Below, piece by piece: positions 16,710-25,629 of a DNA stretch of 64,000 nucleotides. The stretch spans positions 152,041 through 216,040 of the forward strand of contig NZ_QICJ01000010.1 of the NCBI RefSeq assembly GCF_003201105.1, written 5' to 3'. How positions within the stretch are numbered: the stretch's first letter is position 1; each line of letters starts with the position of its first letter. The translations under genes were made by a program, and so were the position numbers. A model generated the notes under the pieces. The model made no database searches, was not told the DNA's origin, and was given only the letters and a program-made list of their open reading frames with translations. The stretch comes from Dyella sp. AtDHG13 (GTDB taxonomy: Bacteria; Pseudomonadota; Gammaproteobacteria; Xanthomonadales; Rhodanobacteraceae).

Positions 16710-18056
16710 TCACGGAAGCCTGCTTCGCTTCGCCCAGACTATTTTGATGCGATCCAGTTGATGTCCCTCCTTCCGGACAAGGATCCATGGTTCCGTGAGG
16801 CGCGGGCGGTCTCGCTTCGAGTCAAACAGGGCTGGGATGTAGCGGGAAAGCACGATACGCATACCCTCGGCGTAAGCGCGCTTTAGGATGCTAGCCAACG
16901 CGCGCAGCAAGAGTTGGAGGCTCGCCTCCGCTTGGGGATCAGGCGGCATGAATTGGCCCACAATGACGGCAAGCAGCTGCTCGGCCGACCGCGAGGCAGT
17001 CTTGCTAAGCGTGCTTCGGTGGATGACTCGTGTCTGGCCGATGAGCAGTGGCGGGAGGAAACGGATTTCCGCCAGTGGTGAGCGCCTCGCAGGCTTGAAC
17101 GTCCGATTCGGCTGACACGCTAGCCCGTGAAAGAACAGCGACATTTCTGCATCGGTCAGGCTCTCAGGAGGTAGGCGATTGGCGAGCTGGCAACCAATGT
17201 TGAGGAAGCCAGGAGATATTTGCGGAGGCAGTTCCAAGCCCGCCACCTCATCACGTAACGAGGTCAGTTTGGCGAGAGCAGATGGAAGATCATGGACTGT
17301 ATTCGCCCTCATCGCTTGTCGCTTCAACGTGCGCGTGTGGCTCGTGGACAGTATCCATTCCGGCCCTCGGCAGGAGTCACGCAGAGCCTGTGGAAGCACA
17401 ACGGCGTTCCGCATAGCATCGAACGACGTTGTCGCGCCTTCTGGAGGGATGAGAAGGGTGTATGCCCGTTCCTTTTCGGCCCAGGTCAGATAGCGATCTA
17501 TGAACGCGGCTGCGCTTTCTGCCTGATCAAACGGGTAGGCGCAACTGACCATCTCACTGAAGATGTCGTGGCCGTTCCGACAGGCGAGCAGTTGATGGCC
17601 GGGGTCCCCGCGTAGAGTAAGTGAGCTGTCGCATACTGCACATTTCGTCAGCAATCGCATTCGGTGCCAAGGACAACGACGCACCCAGGGGAGTTGGTGC
17701 AATAAGGTGTGAAACCCTTGGCGTAGACAAGCAGGACAGTAGCGAAACGCCCAACTCGTCTCCAAAATGTTTGAGCCGCCCCGAAAGGGAAGCCATAAGG
17801 CCGCATCCAGTGTGGCTGCTGATTTCAGTGACAGTGCTTCCGCCACCTTGCTGCGACTCGCTTCACTGAAAGTCAGGCGAAGGGAAAGATCATCGTTACC
17901 GCGGTTTCGTATCCCGAACGCAGAAAAATAGCTTTTGTGACTGATGTGATTGAGCCTGACTACACGGCTGAAGGCACCGAAAACGGAGATCCCTGGAAGG
18001 CTTGAGAAATCCGCGCCAACAAAGCGCGCGCCTCCGAAGTCAGCGATGTGTGTCAT
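16710..18056 (-). CDS. tniQ: TniQ/TnsD-family transposition targeting protein
   Basis: About 448 residues. The TniQ zinc-finger core is intact: C107/C110 (YCPACL), H120, C128-H131 (CPWH) and C139/C142 (KCAVCD). The N-terminus after MTHI is typical of the family. TniQ/TnsD proteins recognise the target and recruit the AAA+ regulator. Its start overlaps the end of tnsC by 17 bases; an ATG at 18071 would lengthen the overlap. Last gene of the leftward transposition operon. Confidence 0.85.
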   Translation of the reverse strand: MTHIADFGGARFVGADFSSLPGISVFGAFSRVVRLNHISHKSYFSAFGIRNRGNDDLSLRLTFSEASRSKVAEALSLKSAATLDAALWLPFRGGSNILETSWAFRYCPACLRQGFHTLLHQLPWVRRCPWHRMRLLTKCAVCDSSLTLRGDPGHQLLACRNGHDIFSEMVSCAYPFDQAESAAAFIDRYLTWAEKERAYTLLIPPEGATTSFDAMRNAVVLPQALRDSCRGPEWILSTSHTRTLKRQAMRANTVHDLPSALAKLTSLRDEVAGLELPPQISPGFLNIGCQLANRLPPESLTDAEMSLFFHGLACQPNRTFKPARRSPLAEIRFLPPLLIGQTRVIHRSTLSKTASRSAEQLLAVIVGQFMPPDPQAEASLQLLLRALASILKRAYAEGMRIVLSRYIPALFDSKRDRPRLTEPWILVRKEGHQLDRIKIVWAKRSRLP

Positions 18057-19062
18057 CGGGCACCACCGCATGCTTGGACAGCTCTAGTTCGATGTAGCCC
18101 GCCCAGAGGAGTGCCTTGAGGGCTTGCTCTCGGTTGAACTGGCGAAAATTCGGATCTTCGCCAGCTATACGGACCAAAAGAAAGTAAACGAAGCGCTCGA
18201 AAGATTGCATCGGAAAGGGAGCTATTGCGGGCAGGTGATTTTTTACTCGAAGGTCCTCCACGACCTCGCGAAATAGCCCTACTTGCGAGGTTAGGCGATA
18301 ACCATTCATGTACGCATTGCGGGCGAAGTAGGCTGTGCAGGGAACGCCCGTTTCGTCATCAGGAAAAATCACCCCTTCGTCGTATTCGTTGAAAGCCATC
18401 GTGACATCGCAACCTTGAAAGTCTATAGCGTTAGCGTTCCCCCAAAGTAGTCCAGTGAATTGATGGGCCATCGAGTAGAAGCGTCCGGTGACCTGCGTTG
18501 GCGGGCGGTGATCAATGGCTTGCTGGCCGCCCCATTCCGCGTCGTTTTGATAGATCAAGATAAAGAAAGCGCGCTTTTTGCGGCGTTCGAGGAGGTTGTC
18601 GAGGGTGACAAGATGATCGTGCTCAAACGAGGTGAATCGGTTTGCCTCATTTATTACTACTGCTATAGCTTCTTGGCATAGGTCCCTAGTTCTCTCCATC
18701 AGAAGGTTGCATGCACGCATCATGCTTTCTGCGCCTGTGGCATGTCGGATTGTCCTCATGCCGGCGGTTTCGAGGAACGTTGCGGAGAAGTAATTCTCCG
18801 TTGCTTTTTCGGGTTTCCCGTAATCCATGAAGAAGAACGCGACGGGGAAGGGTTGCCAGGAGGCGTTCATTGCAAGGCACTCGACGCCCCATGTTTTTCC
18901 GTCTCGGCCGTTTCCGTGAATTGGTATGCCTCTGTCGCCACGCTCAAGGGCGGTCGCGCAAGCGGCGCCCATACGGTTGATTGGGCCTGTCACAATGATG
19001 GGCCTCCTCGGACGGAGCATGGGGTGAATAGGAGGGGCAGGGGGAGCCCAGATCGCCATCAC
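18040..19062 (-). CDS. tnsC: TnsC/TniB-like AAA+ transposition regulator
   Basis: 340 residues. Walker A is GNGRDGKT (residues 50-57). Walker B is AVVINEANRF, with Asn138 where most AAA+ proteins have Asp; Glu139 is kept. These ATPases link target recognition (TniQ) to the transposase. The GTG start at 19062 is followed directly by ATG 19059, and both overlap the tnsB stop (GTGATG). Downstream it overlaps tniQ. Family membership rests on the motifs, size and gene order. Confidence 0.85.
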   Translation of the reverse strand: MMAIWAPPAPPIHPMLRPRRPIIVTGPINRMGAACATALERGDRGIPIHGNGRDGKTWGVECLAMNASWQPFPVAFFFMDYGKPEKATENYFSATFLETAGMRTIRHATGAESMMRACNLLMERTRDLCQEAIAVVINEANRFTSFEHDHLVTLDNLLERRKKRAFFILIYQNDAEWGGQQAIDHRPPTQVTGRFYSMAHQFTGLLWGNANAIDFQGCDVTMAFNEYDEGVIFPDDETGVPCTAYFARNAYMNGYRLTSQVGLFREVVEDLRVKNHLPAIAPFPMQSFERFVYFLLVRIAGEDPNFRQFNREQALKALLWAGYIELELSKHAVVPDDTHR

Positions 19063-20933
19063 GACTTCCTCCGCTGCCGAAGATCCACTTGACCAGCGCG
19101 TGGGGTGAGATCAGAGAGTGAGTTGAGCTGGTCGAGAAGGGAGGGCTTGGCCTTCCTAAATACAGGCTGGGTTTGTTTGAGGCCTTCTTTCAGATATTCA
19201 TCTGTCGCCCATTGGAGCTCAGATGCTTTGGCGCGAACGAACTCATGGTAAGCAGCCAGCGCATCGTCGGTACCCTCAATGTGGAGGATTCCGCGCTGGA
19301 CGCATTTGAGAACGGCGCTGCGCTGCTGAAGGCTGTGCGGTACACCCCAGGGACGCAGGGCCTGCAGAACGACGAGCAAGTTCCCATCCTCGTCCCAGAT
19401 CGACATCTGATGGGCGGAATGGCTATGGATGCTCGCCCAAAAAGTCCGACCCACCAGATCGTAGCGATTGTTCAATTTCTTCGATCGATATTTTGCATGC
19501 TGATATTTGACGTATGGCAGCACGCCCTTGCGCTTGTTCCCACGGATGGTCACCGATTTATGAAGGACGAGTAATTGCTCGGTGTCTTCCGCCGTAAGGA
19601 AGGACTGCGTGGTCCACATGCCGTCGTGGATATGAGACTCGAACACTTCTCGGGGTGTTCGATGCTGTAACGCCGGGTGAGGGGTTATGTTGTAGGCACT
19701 GATCTCAACGTCGATCAGGTCCCGTAGAGCTTCCGCATTGACCGGGTAGTTCTTGGAAGACTTGGTTGATACGAATTGCTTCTTGCCGCTTTGTTCATTT
19801 GGAGGCCGGTAGCCACCGGCCAACTGCCGAAGTACCGCGTCTTCCAGGCGCTTGAAAAACGCCTCGATGTTGGGACGTCCTTCTGGCACGTGGGGGAATC
19901 CCAGGTTGACTACACCCAGCTGATGGTCACCAATGTTCTCCGTTGTGATCTTGGCTTTGTGAGCGAGAAAATTGTCAATGGCAGTGCTCGCCGGGCGATG
20001 CACGTCGCCAGCGACACAACTCATGGTGGGCATCCATGCATCGGGGGCGTACCGGAGATTGGGGACAATGAGTTTTCGCGGCTCCCAAGGGCGCAGGGTG
20101 TTTGCGAAGGTCTCTAGAACGTCATATCGGTCGTAAGAAGGGCCGACGACCAGCGTGCATGGAAAAGCGGCCAGTGAAACAACGTCGATGGCTGCCAATA
20201 CCCAGATGGCGCTGACGAGTTCGGTCGTCCACTTGCCGTCCTTTGTGGGGACTTGAGCGTGCCAATCGCAGTCAGTTCTATGGCCGTCCAGCTCGACGCG
20301 ATCGAGGGGCTGCAATGTTAGTAGTTGGTCGAGTCGTGTCAGGGTGTAAGCAGCGTCCTCGTTATCTCCCATTTGGAGGTCGCGCACTCCCTTTCGCTCC
20401 CGCTTGATCCAGTTTTGGAGGGCTCGGCGGCCCCGATCCGAACTGTTTAAGGGGTAGTAGCATTCAAGTTCCTTACCTTTGAGATAGGCGACGAACTTCC
20501 GGAAGAACACCTCGAACTTGGAGCTGGGTTCATTATGTGCGGGCAACTTTCCTTTGTAGCTGAGTACGAGCTCCTTGAGGTCGGGTAGTGCTGCAAGCAG
20601 ACGAGCGAACGCACCGGGGCCGGATGCAAGAGGAACCTCGACCCGAGTGACCACCGATTCAGCGACTCGGTACCACGGTATGCAGACTCGATAGCCGAAC
20701 GGTTTCCCATCGGGAGCAAGAGTGGAGGCAGCTTCGGTCATGCTGGTTAATGTGCTGCGGTCGACTCCGTAGGTGCGTGCAGCTTGCTGTATGGAAGCGC
20801 CATCCAGTACAGCGCTTAAGGCGAGTACACGTTGGTCGAATTTCGCCAAGTGCTTTTTTTTGACGAAATCACGGCCCGGCATGGGGTAGTTCGCACTGAC
20901 GCAAAAGGGTGGTACGGCGATGTCCTTCTTCAT
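19059..20933 (-). CDS. tnsB: TnsB/TniA-like DDE transposase
   Basis: 624 residues. The N-terminus has a helix-turn-helix (GASIQQAARTYGVDRSTLTS). The integrase core carries D216 (VELDGHRTD), D320 (TAIDNF) and E357 (NIEAFFKRLE), a DD(36)E arrangement. The C-terminal Mu-transposase-type beta domain follows (RYDLVGRTFWASIHS). It catalyses strand transfer. Start 20933 is set by an ATGA overlap with the TnsA-like gene; it also overlaps tnsC at its end. This end-to-end overlap implies a single polycistronic transposition module. Confidence 0.9.
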   Translation of the reverse strand: MKKDIAVPPFCVSANYPMPGRDFVKKKHLAKFDQRVLALSAVLDGASIQQAARTYGVDRSTLTSMTEAASTLAPDGKPFGYRVCIPWYRVAESVVTRVEVPLASGPGAFARLLAALPDLKELVLSYKGKLPAHNEPSSKFEVFFRKFVAYLKGKELECYYPLNSSDRGRRALQNWIKRERKGVRDLQMGDNEDAAYTLTRLDQLLTLQPLDRVELDGHRTDCDWHAQVPTKDGKWTTELVSAIWVLAAIDVVSLAAFPCTLVVGPSYDRYDVLETFANTLRPWEPRKLIVPNLRYAPDAWMPTMSCVAGDVHRPASTAIDNFLAHKAKITTENIGDHQLGVVNLGFPHVPEGRPNIEAFFKRLEDAVLRQLAGGYRPPNEQSGKKQFVSTKSSKNYPVNAEALRDLIDVEISAYNITPHPALQHRTPREVFESHIHDGMWTTQSFLTAEDTEQLLVLHKSVTIRGNKRKGVLPYVKYQHAKYRSKKLNNRYDLVGRTFWASIHSHSAHQMSIWDEDGNLLVVLQALRPWGVPHSLQQRSAVLKCVQRGILHIEGTDDALAAYHEFVRAKASELQWATDEYLKEGLKQTQPVFRKAKPSLLDQLNSLSDLTPRAGQVDLRQRRKS

Positions 20934-21625
20934 GGGCGCCTCACTTGGCAAACTGAGTGCGCGGTCAAAGGAAACTTCGGGTCGATTGATAGACGGCCGG
21001 CGTGGATCAGGTCGCAGATCACGCAGCGAACGTCTCCAGGTGGGAACCCGTCAAGCGCATCGACGATTTGAGATATCCGCAATCGATCAAAGCGACCGGC
21101 GATGTCTAGAACTCGTGCGCGAAGATCGAATCGGTGCCTGAAACGAGACGCCAGCTGCACGCCGGGCAACATTCGTAGCCATGAAGCGAATGCGGTAGCG
21201 CTTTGGAGAAGGTCAGCCTCGAATTCGAACTTGAGTGGCAACTGGGCGCGCTCAGCGGCCTCCAGGAGTTGCCGCTCTTTACGGTGTCGCCGGCGCGCCG
21301 GGGCGGAAGGCTCGGACGAACCGACAGGTACTAGAAGGGGCAGGTATTCGCGCCCCGATGTAGTGCGGTACCAGAAGGAAAACTCGTAAGTCTCAGCGTC
21401 GCAGATGAGTCGCCGTGGGCGCTCGACGTAGCTCTCCACTTCCGGATCAAACTCAAGTTGGAGCGCAAGGAATAGGTTCGGCAGCATCGCGACACGCGTA
21501 CGCCTGGCACCCATCTTAGGCGAGTTGAAGGTATAGATATCCTCATCTCGCACCTCTTTGGGGCTAAGTTCGCGTGCGGTGTATGGGAGAGTACGGCTCC
21601 TAGCGAGCGTGTCAGGCAAGTTCAT
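20930..21625 (-). CDS. tnsA: TnsA-like protein, nuclease residues apparently lost
   Basis: 231 residues. The region LALQLEFDPEVESYVERPRRL (50-70) aligns with the TnsA nuclease N-domain (LEFDPxVxxYxEQP). However, the expected PDF aspartate and the E-x-K / V-K lysine that follow in active TnsA are not seen; the equivalent stretch reads TYEFSFWY...LPLLVPVG. It may be a structural relic that only supports TnsC. Start 21625 has AAGGAGAT 7 bases upstream. First gene of the operon, overlapping tnsB by ATGA. If the nuclease is dead, transposition would give cointegrates rather than cut-and-paste products. Confidence 0.65.
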   Translation of the reverse strand: MNLPDTLARSRTLPYTARELSPKEVRDEDIYTFNSPKMGARRTRVAMLPNLFLALQLEFDPEVESYVERPRRLICDAETYEFSFWYRTTSGREYLPLLVPVGSSEPSAPARRRHRKERQLLEAAERAQLPLKFEFEADLLQSATAFASWLRMLPGVQLASRFRHRFDLRARVLDIAGRFDRLRISQIVDALDGFPPGDVRCVICDLIHAGRLSIDPKFPLTAHSVCQVRRP

Positions 21626-21746
21626 AGCGATCTCCTTCTTGGGGCAAAAGCCGCCCGTCGCGCACCCTTGACGAGTGTGCGAAAGGACTTGACCTGGAAA
21701 GAAGAAGATGGGAGCCTGCGAAGGCGATAAGCCGTAAGCCCCAAGT

Positions 21747-21775
21747 CCCCGCCTGCCAGCGGGGATTTCTTTTTC
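21747..21775 (+). terminator. Rho-independent terminator on plus strand
   Basis: CCCCGC / GCGGGG stem with a six-base loop, followed by ATTTCTTTTT. It sits upstream of the tnsA-like gene and faces the opposite way, so it would protect the operon from, or end, plus-strand transcription entering from tns DNA. It may end an antisense or short RNA from the tnsA leader. Confidence 0.55.
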
Positions 21776-21800
21776 CAAGACAGAAATTGTTAGCAGGCTG

Positions 21801-21838
21801 CTCTAGGGATTGAACCGCTAGAGCACCGCAAGCCTACT
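21801..21838 (-). terminator. Hairpin after HTH gene
   Basis: TGCTCTAG pairs with CTAGAGCA across a loop containing GGTTCAATCC, with an outer AGGC/GCCT pairing. It lies ~25 bases after the HTH gene stop. The loop resembles a tRNA T-arm, but no tRNA cloverleaf is present. Confidence 0.45.
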
Positions 21839-21859
21839 TTTGGGCTGCTATCTTGTGAG

Positions 21860-22111
21860 CTAGTCCTTCCGTTGGACTTGGTGTCCTCCACTTTCAAGTA
21901 GGCACAACAGTTCTGCGACGGCACTTGCTGTCGCGAACCATCCGCGCCTTGGTGGCATCCGTAGGAGGGCGATTGGCAACTGACCTCGGGACCGCGCTTT
22001 CCGAATTGCGCCGACTGACGGGTACCTCAGCACGATCGCAAGATCGGACAGTGTCAGCAGGTCACCAAATTGCTGGCGAAGCGCAGCTTCACGTTCGGCT
22101 CTGGTCTTCAT
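21860..22111 (-). CDS. Small helix-turn-helix DNA-binding protein of the transposon
   Basis: 83 residues from ATG 22111. The sequence LLTLSDLAIVLRYPSVGAIRK, then ARSRGQLPIAL looks like an AlpA/excisionase-type winged helix (choice of locus by a single HTH followed by a basic loop). It is upstream of and co-oriented with the tns operon, so it may regulate that operon or bind a transposon end. Precise family not recognised. Confidence 0.6.
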   Translation of the reverse strand: MKTRAEREAALRQQFGDLLTLSDLAIVLRYPSVGAIRKARSRGQLPIALLRMPPRRGWFATASAVAELLCLLESGGHQVQRKD

Positions 22112-22246
22112 CTCGTCGCCAGTCCTCGTCTGTCTCCCTTGGTTGCCGACCTTGGAGGGTGCTCCCCTGCGTCGCAAGAGCATGGTTTGACAAGGCAACG
22201 TACATATCGAATCTATGAGCTAGCTTTATCGGCGTGTTTGTGTTAG

Positions 22247-23143
22247 ATGGGCGCCATGTCGAGCGCCGCGCGAATCCTTGGAACCAGGCTCTGGTTGAGG
22301 CTCGTCTTGGCGATGTTGGGAATCACTAAGGCATCAAAGCTCGTCGATGAGCTCGACAAACCATATTCTCAGCTGAACTTCGCCTACGGCATTGACAGGC
22401 GTGGGCCGGAGTCTTGGGAGAAAGGTAAGGCAGCAGTATGGACGCGAACCGCTCATCGGGTGGAGAGCCGGGTACCCAATACCGAATACGTCCTCGGGAT
22501 TTACAGGCTACTTTCCCCCGGTGCATTGAGCGCTCCAGCTGCTCTACGAGCAGTTCAAGGCCTGTACCGTCAGCAAATCGACGGCGAAAAAAGTTGGGCA
22601 CTGCCGCCCCCCGGCTTCTTCCGGCCGCCTTCCGTGGAAGTTGTGTTCTACGCATGGGAGGATTCTGCTTCACTCGCGAGGCGCGGTGACCTTCTCGGCT
22701 TCCTTGCAATCCTGGCGCTACTCAGGACCGCTGTCGCCCGCAGCGAATTTCAGAGGAGCGCGGAGCTCGCAATTCACATGTATACGGCGCTCCCAAGCGT
22801 CTGCCGACTAGCCTGGGTGAGGCCGGACATCGACCTTTTGCTTCAATGCATAGAGGACATGATGGGCGTTGGCGGCATCCGCTGGTTCTTCACACGGATC
22901 CTCATTGACTGGGAGGCGTTCAGGGCTGAAGTATTGATGCCCACCGCATGGCAGGGAACACCTCCGTGGATCCTTTCAAGAGATGTAGCTGAAGGCCGCC
23001 CCGCTTCTCCTCGTCCCGTTCCACTTCTTGAAGATGTTGTGCCTCTGCACCATTGGGTTCGCCGGCCAGCAGAGCCGGGGCACGAGAAGGTAAGGCGGGG
23101 GAAGCGGCGCCTCCCTTTCTTCTTTCCCAAGGCAGACTCATGA
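22247..23143 (+). CDS. Hypothetical protein, possible transposon cargo
   Basis: 298 residues, no family recognised. Long, GC-rich coding frame with a hydrophobic helix early (LWLRLVLAMLG), an aromatic-rich middle (FYAWEDSASLARRGDLLGFL) and a very basic Pro/Arg-rich C-terminus. No signal peptide or nuclease motif that I can identify. It is divergent from the HTH gene and leads into the second XRE module. Start may be 22247 or 22256; neither has a good ribosome site, so leaderless translation is possible. It could be cargo of the Tn7-like element. Confidence 0.65.
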   Translation: MGAMSSAARILGTRLWLRLVLAMLGITKASKLVDELDKPYSQLNFAYGIDRRGPESWEKGKAAVWTRTAHRVESRVPNTEYVLGIYRLLSPGALSAPAALRAVQGLYRQQIDGEKSWALPPPGFFRPPSVEVVFYAWEDSASLARRGDLLGFLAILALLRTAVARSEFQRSAELAIHMYTALPSVCRLAWVRPDIDLLLQCIEDMMGVGGIRWFFTRILIDWEAFRAEVLMPTAWQGTPPWILSRDVAEGRPASPRPVPLLEDVVPLHHWVRRPAEPGHEKVRRGKRRLPFFFPKADS

Positions 23144-23305
23144 GGGGATCATGCGAACAGCTGGGATAGAAATCTTGCTGTTCGAGTGAGGGGCAAGGCA
23201 TGCCCTTCTTCCAGAAGCGCAGGCGGTGTGCTGGTCTTCTGGATCGTCGACTTCCTCGCTCAACCGATGCTTTCTTGAGCATCCATCGTTAGGTATCGAA
23301 GTGGG

Positions 23306-23623
23306 CTAGGAGGATTCAGCCGCCTTTAGCAGACGATCTTTCTCCGATGCAGGAAGTTGATCAAACGCCAGGATCATGCGTGCCAAGCGCTCATCATCAG
23401 CGAACAAATAGGCGGTGGGGACGGACAGCGCAGCAGCTAAGCGCTCAATTGTCGCCATGTCCGGCTCGTGGACCCCAAGTTCGTAGCGGTTGATGCGCGT
23501 ACTGGCCACAAACGGGTCCAAGCCTGCCTGAATGCCGAGTTGTTTTTGCGAAAGCTCACGCAGTGCACGCGCCTGCTTAAGGCGTTGCTGGAAGACCAGC
23601 CGAATGTCCGTTCGTCGGGGCAT
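23306..23623 (-). CDS. XRE-family regulator (module copy 2)
   Basis: 105 residues and nearly identical in plan to the XRE protein at 10811-11128. The HTH has the same core (QLGIQAGLDPFVASTRINRYELGVHEPDMAT), then LSVPTAYLFADDERLARMILAFDQLP. It is divergent from the small protein at 23741 across the same two palindromes as in copy 1. The high similarity and shared operators suggest recent duplication or repeated capture of the module. Confidence 0.9.
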   Translation of the reverse strand: MPRRTDIRLVFQQRLKQARALRELSQKQLGIQAGLDPFVASTRINRYELGVHEPDMATIERLAAALSVPTAYLFADDERLARMILAFDQLPASEKDRLLKAAESS

Positions 23624-23647
23624 GAAACGAATCTGCGGAGGAGGTCC

Positions 23648-23695
23648 TACGAGATTCGTAACTTTGCCTTGCGCCCGATACTACGAGTTTCGTAG
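23648..23695. promoter_or_regulatory. Paired TACGA-N3-TCGTA operators (module 2)
   Basis: TACGAGATTCGTA at 23648-23660 and CTACGAGTTTCGTAG at 23681-23695, in the same order and nearly the same spacing (34 bases) as at 11153-11200. They lie between the divergent XRE gene and the gene at 23741. Confidence 0.75.
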
Positions 23696-23740
23696 CATCA
23701 CGCGCAAGCGACACCCCTCAAGCACCGGTTTGCTTCCCTT

Positions 23741-24094
23741 ATGCGGCTCGTACTCGACGACGACAGCGGCATCTCTCTCCCCCTCAATGACGTTGTCCGG
23801 GAGGCTTGGCTGCTGCAATACAACCGGGCAGCACACACGGGAGCTATCGACGGATTCCGGGAGCGCTTAGCTTCCTGCTTCGCGACGAGCTTGGCCGAAT
23901 GTTTGGACACCGACCTCAAACCCCCAACCGACGCCCAGATCCAGTACGCCACTAGCATCGCACGAGAGCTTGGCATCGCTCTGCCATCGGAGGCGCTGCG
24001 CTTTCGTGGGCCCATGGGGGAATTCATTGATCGGTTTGCTGAGGCGCTGCGGCAAAAGCGTCGAGGCTATTTGAAGGACGAGCAGGGCACATGA
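23741..24094 (+). CDS. Conserved small protein paired with XRE regulator (module copy 2)
   Basis: 117 residues, paralogue of the 11255 protein: LVLDDDSGI, DVVREAWLLQ, SLAECLDTDL and EALRFRGPM are shared in order. Unknown family. It precedes an SseB-like gene on the same strand, whereas in copy 1 the SseB-like gene lies behind the XRE gene. So the three-gene set is retained while the orientation differs. Confidence 0.75.
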   Translation: MRLVLDDDSGISLPLNDVVREAWLLQYNRAAHTGAIDGFRERLASCFATSLAECLDTDLKPPTDAQIQYATSIARELGIALPSEALRFRGPMGEFIDRFAEALRQKRRGYLKDEQGT

Positions 24095-24143
24095 TCGTCC
24101 GGCGAGAGGGCTTCGTGCGAGATGATCCAAGAGAGGTTGTCTA

Positions 24144-24905
24144 GTGGAGACTTCGAGCGTGGCAACAGTGACCAAGAAGAAGTTCGACGTGCTGTTGGAG
24201 GCTGCGAGGGCGGCAGCAAACCCCGCAGAGGCCATAGCGTCGGAAGATGCGGTCTTCAGGGCTCTTTTGGAGCTAACGGTGTACGCGCATGTTCCCGCTG
24301 AACACGTTCCGCCTGATCGGATCCGCTTCATCCAATTTGTTCGTCCCGATAACGCTCAGACTGTCCTACCGTTCTTCAGCGATCGCGAGCAGGCGGAAGA
24401 GGTCGCTGCTGTGAGACAAGTCGGCATCGTCGCGATGACTGGTCGCCGCCTCCTCGAGCTGACCCGGGGCGCGACGTTGATGCTGAACCCCAATAGAGAT
24501 CGTGTCGCCCTGTATCCCCCGGAGGTGACCGCCTTGTTGGACGGGCGTTCCCTCGGCCACTTTTTTCATGAGATTTGCGATCAGGAAGAACAAGTTGGGT
24601 TCTGCCCACCTTCAGTTCCTACCGCGGCTTTGGTGCAAGTTCTCCAAGCGTTGTTTGCACGCGAGGCGGCGGTGCGGGCGGCTTATCTGGTGGAAATGCA
24701 TCGCGGCGCTGATCTATCGGACGTCTCTTTGCTGTTGACTTTGGTGGTGACCCTCGGAAGTGAAGAGCGCATCGTCCAACTGACCTCGTTGGAGCTGAAT
24801 TCGCTGTCCCCTGTTCCGCGGTTGGCCGTCACTCTGTCCTGCAAGTCGCCCGATGAACTGCTGCCAGAGCATTGCCGGCACGGTATTCAGTTCTATGGAA
24901 CCTGA
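24144..24905 (+). CDS. SseB-family protein (module copy 2)
   Basis: 253 residues. The plan resembles SseB proteins: an N-terminal half with DAVFRALLELTVYAHVPAEH and RFIQFVRPDNAQTVLPFFSD, and a C-terminal half with LVEMHRGADLSDVSLLLTLVV. Divergent in sequence from the SseB-like protein at 10026 but in the same gene set. GTG start at 24144 with GAGAGG 7 bases upstream. It probably forms an operon with the small protein at 23741 (49-base gap). Confidence 0.75.
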   Translation: METSSVATVTKKKFDVLLEAARAAANPAEAIASEDAVFRALLELTVYAHVPAEHVPPDRIRFIQFVRPDNAQTVLPFFSDREQAEEVAAVRQVGIVAMTGRRLLELTRGATLMLNPNRDRVALYPPEVTALLDGRSLGHFFHEICDQEEQVGFCPPSVPTAALVQVLQALFAREAAVRAAYLVEMHRGADLSDVSLLLTLVVTLGSEERIVQLTSLELNSLSPVPRLAVTLSCKSPDELLPEHCRHGIQFYGT

Positions 24906-25118
24906 GAGAGAGACTTTCCGCGTCGCCGAGCACGTGCATATGCGGACACGGAAGCGATGTGGAGTGTGCTACGCATGATGTAGTGATGAGCCGTAATAGT
25001 TGGGACGTGGGCGAACCGAGGCCGTCCCTCGCTCCGAAGAACCTCGGGCGGCCAGGTTCAAGCCATGCGACACCGTTTCCACATCCTCATTATTCCTTTC
25101 CTTCCGAAGATCCAGACC

Positions 25119-25427
25119 ATGACGACTCCGAGCGAACGAGCACGATCCTTGGTGTGGGCCGGCGCGTTTTTGGTCGAGTTGAACAAGGACCAGAGCCTGC
25201 CACTCGGTATCCGTAGAACTGCGGCAGTCATCGCACGGCACTTCCCAACGACGCTGGACATCAAGCGCATGGCATCAGCGCCATTCCCTGATGTGGAGAT
25301 GGGCTCTTCAGCGGAACTCGCCGACTGGCTGAAGGAGTACCCGGAAGGCCCGCTGCTCGACTCCACGCGGTTGAGATTTCCGGAGGAGCAGCCACTGCCA
25401 AAGAGCAAGCGCAAACGTGAGTACTGA
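25119..25427 (+). CDS. BPSL0761-family protein
   Basis: About 102 residues starting MTTPSERARSLVWAGAFL, with SLPLGIRRTAAVIARHFPTT. This matches the BPSL0761 family found in Burkholderia, Pseudomonas and Xanthomonadales islands; its function is unknown. An upstream in-frame start at 25065 is possible, but family members begin at MTTP. It is the last gene before the fluoride island. Confidence 0.75.
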   Translation: MTTPSERARSLVWAGAFLVELNKDQSLPLGIRRTAAVIARHFPTTLDIKRMASAPFPDVEMGSSAELADWLKEYPEGPLLDSTRLRFPEEQPLPKSKRKREY

Positions 25428-25629
25428 CTCGGCTTGCGCTTGGTCGAACCCTGGTCCCGCCGCCACCTGTATGGTCAAGCACGTGTCCGGCTCGTCGAGT
25501 TTTGCAGCACGGCACGGACTCGCAGGCCAAAGCTTCTGAGACGACGTCTGGACGGCGATAACGTGATTAGGGAGCATTATCGCGGGTGGGTACCCGCGGG
25601 GCTGCCCGTCCGATAGATGTGTCGTGAAC

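Noticed and set aside
21801..21838. tRNA-like T-arm sequence GGTTCAATCC
   Set aside because: No acceptor, D-arm or anticodon arm can be folded; it is the loop of a simple hairpin.
25440..25470. tRNA 3'-end-like sequence as island attachment site
   Set aside because: Only a loose resemblance to a T-loop and CCGCCACC end; no tRNA gene or direct repeat partner found in the window.
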